This document shows, piece after piece, positions 20,773 through 34,699 of a stretch of DNA of 64,000 nt. Location of the stretch: positions 13,454,001-13,518,000 of the forward strand of contig NC_064443.1 in the NCBI RefSeq assembly GCF_023343835.1, given 5' to 3'. How positions within the stretch are numbered: position 1 is the first letter of the stretch; each line of letters begins with the position of its first letter. The DNA comes from Lagopus muta. Taxonomy: Eukaryota; Chordata; Aves; Galliformes; Phasianidae. The notes below the pieces were generated by a model, which ran no database searches, was not told the DNA's origin, and was given only the letters and a program-made list of their open reading frames with translations. A program made the position numbers and the translations under genes.

Positions 20773-23700
20773 GTCTTAACAGTGTGATTCTTAGCCTTGT
20801 AAAAAGCTTTCCTAACATGGATCCATGTGTTTCCACAGAGCTAGCACATTTTCATAGAGTTACAGCATAACAAGAGAAGGGAGAGCAAGAATGCTCTTTG
20901 GGACTGTGGGTTCCTGCCTGGTGAGAACATCAAGGTGCTTTAACACGTGTCTCGTGGAGCTCAGTGTCATGAAACTGCAGCAAGCTGTGTTAGGTAGTTA
21001 GATTTTCTCTTAATGCAAAAGTCATTAACCCCAGAGGTTTCAGCTGCATGTGTGATGCCTAGGAGGTTGTGTGCCATCTCTGTGATCCATGATTTAAAAC
21101 GGCTTTGAGGTAATTTTGGGGTGACATTTTGTATTTCATGCATGTTATAAGGAAGCAGCCATTTGTGCTTGTGGAGCTGTTTTGAAAAAATTAGTCACTT
21201 ATCTGGTAGTCTCTTTGTTGGCAGGATGTTTTAAGTGTGTCATTATGTTCATTGGGTGAACAATCAGAGGGCTGCAAATACCTTATTTACTGTATTTACT
21301 GTGTGACATCTAAATAAATAGCTGGTGGTGTTCCTGAGGAACTTTTGCAGAAGGTTCAGAGGGAAGCCAGGTGTTTCCTGCTTGTGCCTTCCTTGAGAGA
21401 ACCCCATGGCCCAGTGTTGGCCTCAGGAGAGCCACACACAGCTCTTGCACAGGGCTGAGTCAGCCCTTCAGGCCTTACAGAAGGTAGTTTGTTGTTTTTT
21501 GGTTGTTGCAGTGCGTTTCTTCCTACAAGCAGCAGAAATCTGTGGAGGAACACCTAGAAATTTTACATGGCTTTCTGAGCTTGGCAAAGTAAGATCCTGT
21601 GCCATGGGAAGATGTTGGAAGCAGCACTTCTGTCTCAGAAGATGGAGAAAGTATTGCGTCTGTTTTGATTAACATATGGTTTCTGTTTAAAAGCAGTTTT
21701 ATACATTGCCATGGATCGCTTTATGGCTTAAAATTGTATTTTCTTTTAATAGATTAACTCTGTCAGTTGTAGTGTTTAAGAAGAGCTGTGATTCGTGGCT
21801 CCGGAACAACACAATACGCTGAGGCATTTGCTCACACCCTGGTTTCTGAGTCTGAGCAGAGAAACAGAGGCATGGTCACATACTTTGGTGATGCCTGCTC
21901 ATTTTTACATTCTTATGTTTTAATGCATCACGTCATGTTTCTGACCAGTATTACCCTACAGCAGTGACTCAAAGCAGGGCAAAACCCCCATAGAGAAGCA
22001 GTGGCCTTCTTAAGAAGAAGACATGCTTTCCTCCCTCTCATTTTCTTTTTCAAATGGGCCAAGCGTTTCTTTGAAAATATTGCTTCAGTCCTGTGAAAGC
22101 AAATGGTTTAAACAACTGTTTCAGAAGATGTATGTGGAGAAGATAGTCCATCTTTTCCAGCAGAGGCTGTGATCCAGGTAGGGAGGTGCATGTTGTGGCC
22201 CTTCATCACTCTGCTCAGACAGGTTGTACCAAAGGGAAGACTCGACCTAGCTGAAGCCAGAGGGGTTTCCATGAAAAAGGAGAGGGCCAAATGCTTCGGG
22301 ATTTGCAAGTGTTTCCTTAGAATTACACCAGCTGAAGCAGCTGGAAGGAGATGATGAATATGCACATTTTCTACCCAGTAGCTAAGTAGGAATGTGCTTA
22401 AATCCTGCCTGTATCCAGGGCTAAGCACCTTTCTCTAGGGAGCATTTTGGATTCACGCTCTCTTGAAATTAGGATCATAAGCTCTTTCTTTCAAAGGGGG
22501 GAGTAAAGGTCAGTCTTTGCTTTCAAAACCCAGGAGGTGGTGATGGTTCTGGTTCCCTTTTTGTCATTAGCGGGGCTGTTATCCGCTAGAACGCTCACCA
22601 CGTGTGGGAGCCTTCAACCCAGCCATCCTCCATCCGGAGGAGATTAATGCTCTTAATTCCTTCCATCAGAGCGAATTTTGTAATCAGCAGGCTGTTGGCT
22701 AGTGTAAGGTGGTAGTGCTGTCAGAAGGACAGAATGAACTCGACTCTGTAGCCCAGCACATAGCTATTAGAGGGCTCAGAACTAAAGCTTTTAAGGAAAT
22801 AATGCATAAAATCAAACCAGTCATTTCAGAAGCGCGAGAGAAAGACATGCAAGCATTGCAAAAATCACTTTCAGATTGAAGACCTTTCAGATTCTCTTCA
22901 AAGATGTGTATGAGTGCCTTTGTGGTAATTTCCAGATTTTATGTGCAAGCAGGAATAGAAGTTGGACTTGAAAAGTGTAGGTAGAAAAAAACACCTTGTG
23001 AAACCATAATGAAAAAATCTGTCTGATAAACTGCTTTGGGGGAGGAGCAGAAGGTAGCTGGGACAATGGATTTCACACCTGCTGATAAGGGAGAGGTTGG
23101 ACACAGATACATTATGTATTTAGATAGTGTACATAGATATATACGTGTTGTACATCTATGCAGATTTTCTATGCACTTGAGATATGAAGGTGGTTATATG
23201 TGTGGCTATGAAAGTGACTGTGGATGCAGGTTAAGGTCAATTCATATCAAAATCTATGCATTCAGGCCAAAATGTTATTTCTGAGTAGGATTTACAAAGC
23301 TCCCAGTCCAATCTGTGTTGTAACAATATTTTGGTAGAGACTTGGTATAAACAAACATTCTGTTTTGGGTTTGTTTTGAAAAGTGTTAGTGCAGAATGTC
23401 TGAAATCTGTAAGGCATTCTTTCTGGCCCTCTGTCTTTTGCCTTTATTTTAATGAAAATATAACTATCGATTATATGTGGGTAAAAGTGCTCTAATAAAG
23501 GAGAAAAGGCAGAAAGATTGGATTTTATTACTTAAATGAATAAAGATGGGCTTCTAAGAGCTGAGGATAAAACAAAGCCATGCTAATAATAACTACAACT
23601 GTGCACCTGTGATTTTGTGGTTCATTGTAAATGTTTTCACTTCGGTTTCATTCCAGTGTTGCTTTGGCAGTTACATTTATTGAACGTTTTCTTCATTTCT

Positions 23701-26700
23701 GAGATCCACTTGTGGTTTGTGGGGTGTGAGCATAAAGTTAGAATGGGATTGAACAAGAAAATGGCCCCAAATGAAATCGTGCACGTGTGTGTTAGAACAT
23801 ATGGGGATTCTTTTACATGATGTAATGAGTTTGAAATTGAATAAAATACCTAAAATGCACTTGAGCTGCAGGCACTTGGCCCGGGTTGGAACAGGAGAGT
23901 ATTTACAGTGCAGTTTTCTAGTAAAGCTTTTCTTCCCTCCTGTTACGTCAAAAAACTTGAACAAACAGCAGCCACTGGCTGTAACTGTAGATCAAATGTC
24001 ATCAAAGAAATGGAAGGAAATAGCTCAAGAGCTGCTGTTTTCAAATGTTTATGTTAAGGAAATCTGTCCTGATCTTTCAAGCTCTTGAACGTATTTTGAG
24101 CTGTACTACTGAAAGGCATTGAAGTGTTTTCAATGGGATTTTCCGCAGTGCAAAGGGAGATGGCTGGTTTTGAAAGGAGCACTTTTAGCCTTAACTCTGC
24201 AATGAGTTGGGTTTGCTTGTTTGTTTGTTCTAAGATTGCACTTTTCTGTTGGATGAATTATTAAGATCGTGCGCCACATCCCCTGTGTTAGAATTTAAAA
24301 TGGACTCAGGGTAATCACAGCTCAAAACAGGGCTGCTTTGTGTTTGCATTTCAAAATAGACTTTATCTTTAAAAATGTCAGCAGTAAAATGTATGCACTG
24401 TATGTAATATGTTTGGCCCCTGTGTGTGGGACATGGCTGATGTCCCCTGGAAGCAGATACAGTACGCACAACAGGGATGTGTTGCAGAGAAGCAGGCGTG
24501 TTCCAGCAGATCTCAGATGTTGGAGTCGGCTTTTGATGTGGTGGCAACACAGGTAGCGAGTTTCCTAAGGACTGGTGTATTCTGACTGAATCTTCTTTAT
24601 TTGTAATCACCTCTTCATAGAGCCACTTCCCCATCCTGTCCTTCTAGAACTTGGCACAGAGATGACAGTTCTAAGACAGCCCTTTTGCGACCTGCCTTTT
24701 CTTCTCTTTCTGCTTGTATCAATGAGCGCAGCTGCTCTTCCGTATCTCTTTTCTTGGTGGTTGCTCTTGGTGCTCTTCTGCAGGCGTTGCTCCTTCCCAG
24801 AGACCTCCTGCAGTAAGCAGTTGTTCTCTGCTGCCTTCCATGCAGGTGGGATCTTTTATTCAGCTGCAGCACTGTCATTGCTTGGGGAAAAGAGCAGCCT
24901 AGCACAGGATAGCTGCTGGTAGGTACAGGCATTCTTTTCACTTCTATCAAGTCACATTTTGTAAAGATTTACTTTGAAGCTTTTGGATTAATCTTTGTCT
25001 GGTTATTTTCCTTCATATTTGGAAAGTAATTTTCTATGTTTCTAATGCTTCACCAACTCTCTGTGCACCATCTGTGATGTCAACAGGAATGTGCACAGTT
25101 CTGCTGCAGAGCAATGGGGACAACCTCCTTTTTATGTTTGTGCTCAGACCATAATAATGACATTTTATTATCTCAGGAACATTGAGTTTTTAAACTGGTG
25201 GGAATATCACATGTACTTTTGCTAGGTTTGTTTATAGGTACAAAACGCTATATACAGAAGGAGCATTGACTGTGTTTGAGCTGGGTCTCCTAAACTTTGT
25301 TAAGCAGAAAATTACGTAGATTATTAAAAATCCTGAAAATCAGCCTATTTGACATCCTTAGTTTGAAAGTATTCATTAACTGCCCACATGCAGGACAACA
25401 GGGTCGGTACCAAATGAAATCAGGAAGGAGGAAGTGTGGAGATGCCAAAGAAATTGCCTAAAGAGGTGAAAAACACATCATGGAAAGAAGTGCTGAGAGA
25501 ATGTAATTCCTTAGCTTAAGTGAGAGGAGGCTGAGAGAGTGAGAAGACAGTTCTGTTGGAGAGCATTGCAAAGCGAGGAGCTTATGGCAAGTAAGGAAAG
25601 AACCAGGTCAGATTGCAGCAAGGTAGATTCAACATGGACAAACAATTTTCTGGTGAAGTAAAGTTGGAATAATCTTTTGCAGGTACAATGGTGCTTCCAT
25701 TGCCTGAGGACTTCAAGAACAGGTTCAATTACCTATATTGCTCCCAACAGATAGTCTGGCTTCGTGCCCCGGGGCTGAGTGATAGGCTGTCTGACCTCTG
25801 GATGTTCCTGCTGCCCCTCCTTTGGTTAACAGACATCTAACTAAAACTGCACAGATTCTAGTAGGATCAAAGTATAAGACCAATATACACTGGAATTTCT
25901 TTTCCCCCTCTGTGGCCTGTTCAGCAGCTTTACTTCAACTCGAGTTTTCCGTATTTGTAAGAAAGGCTATGACAGTTGTTAGGTAAAGGTTTTGGTTTTC
26001 AGTGGGTTTTGGTTTTTTCGGAGAGTGTTAGTTGCACGTAGGCCTCTAAGGCCTCTTCCTCTTTGAATATTGTTTGCTCTGATGTTACATCCAGGCTAGT
26101 TATGGGATTGTTATTCTACCTGAAAAAACCAAGAGAATTTGTGCAGTGCTTTGTGCAGATCAGTGTGGCCCGAGCGTGGATCTGAAGGAGCAATTGTTGC
26201 ATGTCACTGCATGCATGCAAGAGGCAGAAATTGTTGCTTTTGATAGACTACAGTGTGACTTTGGTTCATAGGTGCTGTGAGCTTTGTAATGGCATTTAAT
26301 TTTGTCTGTGGATATACACCTAATTAGGGAAAATATACTTCTTGGTGGGACTGGCAGTAAGAGGGAGGTGCAGTGTATGACCTGGACATTATATGTCTGT
26401 TGTAATGATAGAGGTGAGAAGAAATCTAATACTTTCATTACCAGTCTTCTTGACTGTAAGAGGAGTGAGGAAACTGGGGAACTGATTTCTTCACAAGACA
26501 TTAATAGCTATAATTAATAAATGGCTTTAATTGCCAAAGACTTTGTTAGCAGATGCACACCAGCGGCTTCTTACCCATCTGTGGTTTGCAGAGAAAGTCA
26601 CTGCTACAGGGAGTACGTCAAAATGCAAGTTATTTGATTTCCAGGTAAATAATAGCAATGACAACAAATCCTTCCTTTTATTTTGGTAATGAGCACCCAG

Positions 26701-29700
26701 TGGTTGCTTAATTTGTGAAAATTGAGTGTCCTGTTAATAGCCACGTGAGTAGTGATGGAAAAAATAAGATATTTTATATAGTATAATAAAGAGTCCTGAG
26801 TTAACATAGTAATAACCATGTGACAGATGGATACTGTGTGAGAAGTCTTGTTGGCTAAGTGGGCTTTTGTAGACATTTGAGCCATTGGTTTGCTGGTGTC
26901 AGTATGAATACAGATTGACTTGCCAGCTAAGGATGGCATTTTGCACTCACCTTCTTAGCATGAGCACACAATGTGGAACACAGGACTTACTTGCAAAGCA
27001 GTATAATGCTGCTTTATGTCTATTTTCCCCAGGTGTACAACTCCAGTGTTCATAACAAAATGAAATTGAAACTTAGAAAGAAAAGACAGGAGGCACGGAC
27101 CAAATTCTCATTAGTCATTAAGAAGAGAAACCCAAATAATTTTTGAGGTAGTTGTAGCCTTTTAGAATATGAGTTCTCGTTGTTGTTGTTTTTAAATGGT
27201 TGGGATTAACATTTCTCTCATTGCTCTGACATTTTTCTCTGCTCCTTAACACCAGCGTTGTGTGCGAGCTGGTGGCTCCGACTCTAGGTGGCAGTCAGTG
27301 GTAGGCAGAAGGGAAGGCTGCTGGGTGCTTTGGCTTGAACCCTGCTATCTGCTCTGGTTGCCCTCTCTAGTTGGAATTTTTGTGGTGTTCGGTAGCAGTG
27401 TCACTTCAGCTTCTCCCGCTTTCAAATGGAAACACAGATGCTATGAAGAAAGAAATAAGCAAAAAAGAAAGGCAAAAAATAAGGGTAACTGAGAAAATGG
27501 TGCAGTGAGACGTTCACAAAGGAGAGCTTTGGTGATGCTAAAAATAGTGAAGAGACTTCTTTACAGATCAGCAAGACTCTTGTCGTAGATTAGCAGAAGC
27601 AGATTTCAGTTTATGATGGGAGGCATCCTCGTTTCCTGCTAAATTCAGTTTCAGTAGGTTGCAAAAGGTGCAACCGGGGATGAGAGGAGGAGGAGTACAT
27701 TGTTGTACCCTGGTTTTTAGAAATTAGGATTTCCTGACAGCCTCTCAGGTGTGTGTCATTTAAGAAATGCTTACTGCTTTAGATGTCATGTCTTCCACCT
27801 CTGCCCTGTCCCTCACCCTCCTTTTGCAGTGTCCGTCCTCTGCTCTTTATTTCTAACCTCTCCTGTCCACTTACAGGCAATTCCTTTCCTTCATTCCTGT
27901 CAGGTCTTTGCCTCTTGACTCTCCACTTTTTCTTCATAACAAAGTAGAGTAGGCTTCAATTTTTCTCTCTCCTTTTCCTTGAACAGGTCTCTTTGCCTGC
28001 CTGCCCAGTCACTGCTTGCAGTTGGACGTAGCGGTGCTTGTGTGCTGCTGCCTGTTGTAACTGCAGAGCAGCAGCAGTCTCTCAGTACTTGCTGCGCTGG
28101 GATGATTACATTTCAGGAGATGAATACAGTTTGATAAGAAAGCTATTGTTGTAATAAATACGGTTCAAAAACAGGAATTAATCTATAAATTTTATTGATA
28201 CATGGTTTTAAATTCAGTGCCAAATTACAGGCTTGTTTACCTCTGCTCAAATCTCAAGAAGCTCCTTGAGTTGCTCTGCGTTTGCAGAGGGATACTTAAG
28301 ATCAAATCTTGGCCTACAGTCTCGACAGTAAGAAAATGATTTACTGTTATGTTGTATATATGTACATGTAACAGCGTTTGTAAAGGGGCTGTGATGCTGC
28401 AAGTGCTTTGCACGTGTTCTGCAAGGCAGGTCTTGTGCTAAAAAGCAGTAACTGTTAAGCAAAGGCTGCTGATTCTTGCTTAATATAGTCCTAGCGACAT
28501 CCCTTCATTTTATAAACACGATAGTTTGACAGTGGAAAATACAGATTTCTGAAAAGTAAGATACCATGTTTGCAGGAAAAAGGGAAAAAAAAACCCAAAA
28601 AACCACAAAAACTAAAGCTTGAATCAGATGTTTATTTTTACATGTTTGTAGTGAAAAATACCATTGGCACATTATGTCAAGTCTTGCGATTCACAGTCAA
28701 GTGTGTTTCCAGAGACAGCTTGACAAATGTGGTCTATCATTTGTGAGAGAAAGCTTTCTGAAGAGAGTTAGCAGTGATCTAGTGCAGTTTTCTGTGTGAA
28801 ACTCATATGCAAGAAAGACGAGATAGAGATAATTTTGGAATTATGTCAAGATTATGTGTTAGTATGACAGGTATCACAGTGCCTAATAGATGGCACAGCA
28901 CAGAGATAATGAAGAGTGATGCTTTCTGTTCCCAGCCCTGTGCTGGGTCTGGTAGGTAGCTGTGGGCAAATCACTCTCCTCAATTTCTCTGTAAAAGTGA
29001 TGATAATGATGTGTATTATTTTGTGTTTCATTTTGAGATCTAAGGGGAATATATAAAAATGAAGTGGTACAAACGTGGTGGGAAATAGAAGGTAGTAAAA
29101 TAAGCGTTTGTATTACAGACAGCTTTGTACTGGCAATTGACAATAAAATTATTGATTCTTCTGCTTTTCTTTCCTGTTGAAGGTATCAGTATGTGTTTGT
29201 TCACAGGACTACAGAAAAAATCTTGCTGTTTCTTATGATACTCTATTTTTCAGTGCCTCCTGTGGAATTTGCTGTAATGTTATTCTGCCTTTATTCTTGC
29301 CTATTCTGGTCCCTGTGAGGGGCAGAAACAGCTTCAGTTCATGGAGGATAAGGACAGAAAAGGTCTGTCTATCTCCCTTTTCTCTGTCTCCTCCCTTTCT
29401 ATTTCTCTGTCTCTCTTTGGCCATTGAAAATGTAGGTCATATTGCATCACCATAAAATGGAACAGTCAGAAAGGTGTTTGAAAAATGCTGACATCCTTAG
29501 CCTCGGGTGCATGCCAGTGTCCTTTGTTTACATTGAGAATAGTGTGGTACCCATGTAAGAACCAACATCTCTGTTCAGGTTAGTGGTATGGGACCTAAAT
29601 TATGAGCCAGATTTTAAGATGCCTTTCATCTGCCTGCAGTAATTTAAAATTAGACAGATAAAATGCAGCCACTCACAATAATGATATACACGAGGAGCTA

Positions 29701-32700
29701 ATTTGTAATCTTTAATCTGCAATAACCGTGACTGTGTAGCTTGAATAATATTTCATTTAACAGAGAAGCTCGGTAATAAATTTTGCAAATCATGTTAATC
29801 ATGTATACTCTGCATTGTCTTGATTAACTGTGCCTTTTTATCTTGAGAAGTGTCTGGGCTGATATTGCATGTTTGTGCACCCTTTGAAATGAGCCAAGTG
29901 GGATTTCTTTTCTTTGTGGAAGAATTGAGATTCCTGATGTCCAGCATCCTTTTGCTTGCTACCAGCCTTTTGTGTTGCCTGTTTTTCTGATGTAATACAA
30001 GTTGTTATGGGTATGAAATATTCCTGTCACACAAAATACGGAACGTTTCGTTTTCTTTACAGATGCATACGAATCCAGGTTTTAAAGAAATGTATAAATA
30101 TAATTTCAACAGTCCTTACTTACCTTAGTTTGCAGTAACCTAATGTGCTTTTCAGATTGAACTTTCAAATGGTGGCATAAATCATACAGCAAAATGTAGG
30201 TATTTTCAACTAGAAGACAAGATCCTGCTTAGAGAATATCTGTCATTATTTCTGAAACTGAGTAATTTTTTAGCCTGTCTTTCCTCGCTTTGTGTGGTTG
30301 TATTTAAACTGTTGAAGTGTGATATGCGAAAGCTTCTTACGGCTTTTTAAATTGCACTGCCAAAGAAGACTTCTTGGTTGTGAGAAAAGATGTTGCAAAA
30401 CAAATGTAAAATTAGTGATGAGATGATTTCCTGAGCAAAATGATCAATGCAAATCTTTTTTTGTTGCAATTAGACAGAGGAAAATGACACTAGTTGGAGT
30501 TGATACCTCAGGTACGCCTTGCTGTGTAGTTATTTGTTTTGTATCAGCTCAGTTAGAATTATTCAAAGGGCTTTGTTTTAATGAGTTAGGCTTTTCATGA
30601 GAATATGTTTATCTTAAGTGGATAATATTCATTATTCATCATGGCTGTGCCTCTATTACCTATGTAGATACACTTTTCACCAGGTTGTATAGCTTTTGCT
30701 CTGCCCAATTATGGCTTCCTGTATTGCATGGTATTGAACAGCACTTGCAACCGAGTCCTTTGGCGTTCAGGCAGCGGGACTGACATCATGCTCAGTCTGG
30801 TTTGAAAATGCAGGCTTTCTCCTCTCCTTGGTTTGCTGCTTTGAGAATCTTTGTCACCTTTCCACCCTTCAGCTCGCTCTCCCTTTTCCAGCACACTGAA
30901 GTGCTTTCCTTCTGCAGAGGGAGCTCCTCGTGGCTTATTCTCAATCATCTGATCCCTGCCTTACATTACTCTTTGCTGACAGTTGTGGTTGTAATTGACC
31001 TGCTGTAAATTCTCAGTAAGAATTGTTCCTGTTCTTTGCCACCTATTATCCAGAGAAAGACTCCTCTTTAAAGAGTCATTAAACTGTCACTTTATTCTTC
31101 TGAAGTTTACTCTCTTGACTTGCTTCAAACTCAAATCCAGATGTAATCCCTAGAGCAAAATTCACAGGTGGTAACACAGCGTGCTCTGATCTCTTGTACG
31201 TAGGAATAAAATGTTTACTGTTTTTTCATTCACCCTCATCTGCTCCATTGTTTGTACTTCCCACTGATTGCCCTATTCCCAGATTTTTAAGCTTTCAGAG
31301 AAGCCTTCTGTTTTATGGGTGACTTTTTGGTTTCCATTTTTGCACCAAGCAGTGAAACCTGCCTTTTATCCAACTTGTAACATTTAAATTGAGATAAAAG
31401 GAAGGGTGTTCTGCATGCAGAGCTCCCGAATTCCCTGAAGAAACCGGGGTTGAGATTAAGCAGTTGAGTTTCTTTCATGGCAGGAAGATCATATGCTTGA
31501 AGGGGCTGAGACTGTGAGGCTGAGCACTGAGTGATCTTCTGCAAAGGGGAGAGTTTGCATGAATTCATGTCCTAAACAGGCAATGGAAAAATGAAAATGT
31601 TTTTGACAAACATTTCCTTTCCCAGTGAGCAGCAACAAGAATTGAAGAGAAAGCTTAATATTGTAGGATTTGATTAGATATTTCTGTGTAACATTTATTT
31701 ATGATTTCTGAGACTTCTATTAGTGTAGAAACTTGCTAACAGTCAGTTACCTTGAGTCTTATTCACTGCAAAGCAGAACAGTAAATGCAGAGGGGAGAGA
31801 AAATAATACTGCACTTGTTCTCAAGTGTTGTCCACTGAAGACAAGAATCTGTATGTATTTATTTATTTTACCAAGCAATTAGAATATCATGAAGCTCTGT
31901 TGTGCTTCTTAGGCTCAAGCATGTTACTGAGCAGAGTAAAGCTTAGTGAAGGTAAGAAACTGTAAATGTATCTGTAGGTCTTATCAGTCCAGCCCGTGTC
32001 AGCTGGTAAGCTGCAATTTAAAAGGAGAAGAAGGGGTCTTGTCCTCAGTGCACAAAAAGAATTTGAAGGCATGAAGTCAGTTTGCAGGCAGCTTCCCAGA
32101 AGGCAGGAAGAGCTTCGTTCTGCACCTTCTGTCGGGCTCAGCCCTCCCGCCCCGGCACGGCTCGGATGCCCTCTTGGACTGCATTCCTCTTGTCTGGACT
32201 TTAATCCTTGGAGAGGAAAAAATAATTCTCTCTGAAGTGTCATCCGTCCACAGCACTAGATGGCTTGTTTGTATGCATCTTCGTGGCTTCTTAGTGAAAT
32301 GAAGGAAAAATGCTGGTTTAACTTCAAAACGCTAGGGCCAATTATTTGATCTTCAGTATAACCCATGTGTTAGGATGGGTGAAAATCATTTTAAAGTTTT
32401 AGCCAATTAGGCATTAATTTGCACTAAAACAAAGCCAACCGTGCCAAAATTTATGTGAACAGTAAGTTTGTAAGCATTAAATGAAAGGACTTTAAAAACT
32501 TGAGCTTGAGATCAGGGAAGTTCCTGTTGTGGGAAAAGCTTCTGTGTATCTTTCTAATTTTTATTAAATCCCTCATCAGCAATACAGTAATAGTCACTAA
32601 TGACTCTTACACAGGGGATCATTTTTAGCTATCCACGTTCTGTGACATGGTGGTAAAAATGTCAGTGGCTGCGTACCGAGAGCTCCTGTTATTGGAGTCG

Positions 32701-33072
32701 TGTTATATTCTAGAAGAATCCTATGCAGAAAATACAGCGCTGTCGTTTTACCAGCTGGCCATACAGACACCAATTTCTGCTTGGAAATCTGGTCAGAGGT
32801 TGGCGATGTGAGCGCAGTAACTGGGCTGAAGATTGAGATTTAAACCAATGCATACCTTTCTGGTAATGTCAGGCTGCCGTTTAAAGAGCTGTTCTGTGCA
32901 AAGAGGGCATAACAGTTCCGTGCTTACCTTTCAATTTTAAATTCATTGCAGAAAATGTGTTTGTAAAGCTGATAGAGTGCTTCGTATTGGATTTTAAATA
33001 GATGTAGTCGGAGTTATGAAACTGAAATAAGGTTTCAAATGTCTTACTGCTGTACTCCTTGTTTTGTTTCAG

Positions 33073-33165
33073 AATTAATCAGATACAAGTTAGAGAAAGC
33101 TTCCAGAATCTGAACAGATGAAGATCAATTGATAAATCAACCCAGTGATTCGCCACAATTTCAAG
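33073..33165 (+). other. ATXN7: Candidate 5' untranslated exon of ATXN7
   Basis: A strong acceptor (ctccttgttttgtttcag, ending 33072) is followed by 93 bases and a plausible donor (TTTCAAG|gtactg). The segment carries stop codons and no useful open frame, as expected for an untranslated exon. It lies on the correct strand between the presumed promoter at 17.4 kb and the coding exon at 40.8 kb; human ATXN7 has a non-coding exon in the equivalent interval. The call rests on splice-site shape only. Confidence 0.35.
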
Positions 33166-33300
33166 GTACTGTGACATGCTTACCAAAATATTTTCCTTAA
33201 GCATAATATTCACATACTTTAGATGTGAGGAGCGTGGAGAACAGGATATTAACAGGGTTGCAAAGCAAGCCTGAAGTGTTACCAGATGCAGTGGGGAGAG

Positions 33301-33335
33301 GTTGTTTTTTTTCTTTTTTTTGTTTGTTTTTTTTA
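33301..33335. repeat. T-rich low-complexity tract
   Basis: T runs are broken by single G or C bases (gttgttttttttcttttttt). It is not associated with a recognisable retroelement body. Confidence 0.7.
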
Positions 33336-34699
33336 ATGCAGGTGTTTAATATATGTTTCAGTGGAAAATAAAGTGACTTCACAATCGACCTAAAGGGTCT
33401 TCAAGCTTGAAACAGTCAAGCTGGAAAAAAGATTGTAAGCTGTACCTCAGTCACTTAGATCAAGTGATTTGGACAAGGAAGGTTTGGCGTAGATATCATG
33501 TGACAATTTAAATGTATTTATTACAGTTTAGAAGATGTTAACTTCTTTTTTCTAAGTAATTAATTTTATCTATTTCTGAATTTCTGTCATATTTTAATGT
33601 ATTGGAAGGCTCTTATGCTCTGGTATGTACCGTAGCCTACCAGAAAGTACAATTGTAAACTGGGGCAAGAATTACGCAGTTACTGAACACAGCTGAGATT
33701 CTTCTCCATAGCTGGCAGAACATTAGGAAAAAAAGTGAGAATTATGATAATAATTGAATTATGATAATAATTGAAATTTGGCTGAAGAGCTGATTTTACA
33801 GATTGTAGGAACTTCTAATTCATAGAGACAGTATCTGTTTCTTTCTCTGTTTCCCCTACATGTTAATATTTGCTCTCTATCATCACATGCATTTCACCAT
33901 CTTGTGTATTTTTTCTTGATATAATGAAAGAAAAGATTTTGCTCAGAGTTTGCATTTTCCTCATACACAAACTTGCAAAATGCAGTCTGCTTCAGACAAA
34001 CTAGTATTTGCTGTGCAAATCATCTTTTAGTATCTTTGAAAGTAGATTGTAGCAGAAGGGGCCATTACAGTGAACACAGAGCTGGTCTGCAGAATTTATT
34101 TAAGTGGCAGAATTAATCTGGGCTCAAGAAGAGTGCAGAATGTTTGTCACAGTGTTGCTCTTAAACTGCTGTCTTCTCTTGAACAGCTCAGCAAAATTCC
34201 TTTTTAACCCTCAATTCTGCATTTGAAAGTTTATATTTTGAAAGTTTATGTGAAAGAAAGTGCTGTTTCAGGAAGAGAAATAGTGTAAAACTTACCTATG
34301 GGCTCCTTTTGCAAGACTGTACAGCTTCAGGCCCACGGATTTGGGCAGGTTTGTGGCTCAATAGTTATGGCTTCTGCCTCAGCAGAGAACTTGAAGTTTG
34401 CTGTGCCAGTTGACAAAACTTATGCACACCAGTTATACGTAATAAATCTTCTGTGTGTTATACAGTGGAGGCCAAATGGGTTTGGTGTAATATTGATCTT
34501 CAAAGTTAATGCAGGTATTTTTTTTGGAAAGTGTGAATTAATTGTAATAGGATATGGGAATATTCCAGAAATCTGGATTTTTGTACAGAAACCTAACGAT
34601 AGGACCAACGGAAAATGAACTCAAATTCCTTTTATTTATGTCATCAAATATTATAAGAATATGAAAATGTAGCTAACTAAAGAATTTGGTTAAATGTAG

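Noticed and set aside
34298-34618. 106-codon open frame on the plus strand
   Set aside because: No recognisable domain, AT-rich, no plausible promoter or splice context; long enough to be odd but within what chance gives in 64 kb and six frames.
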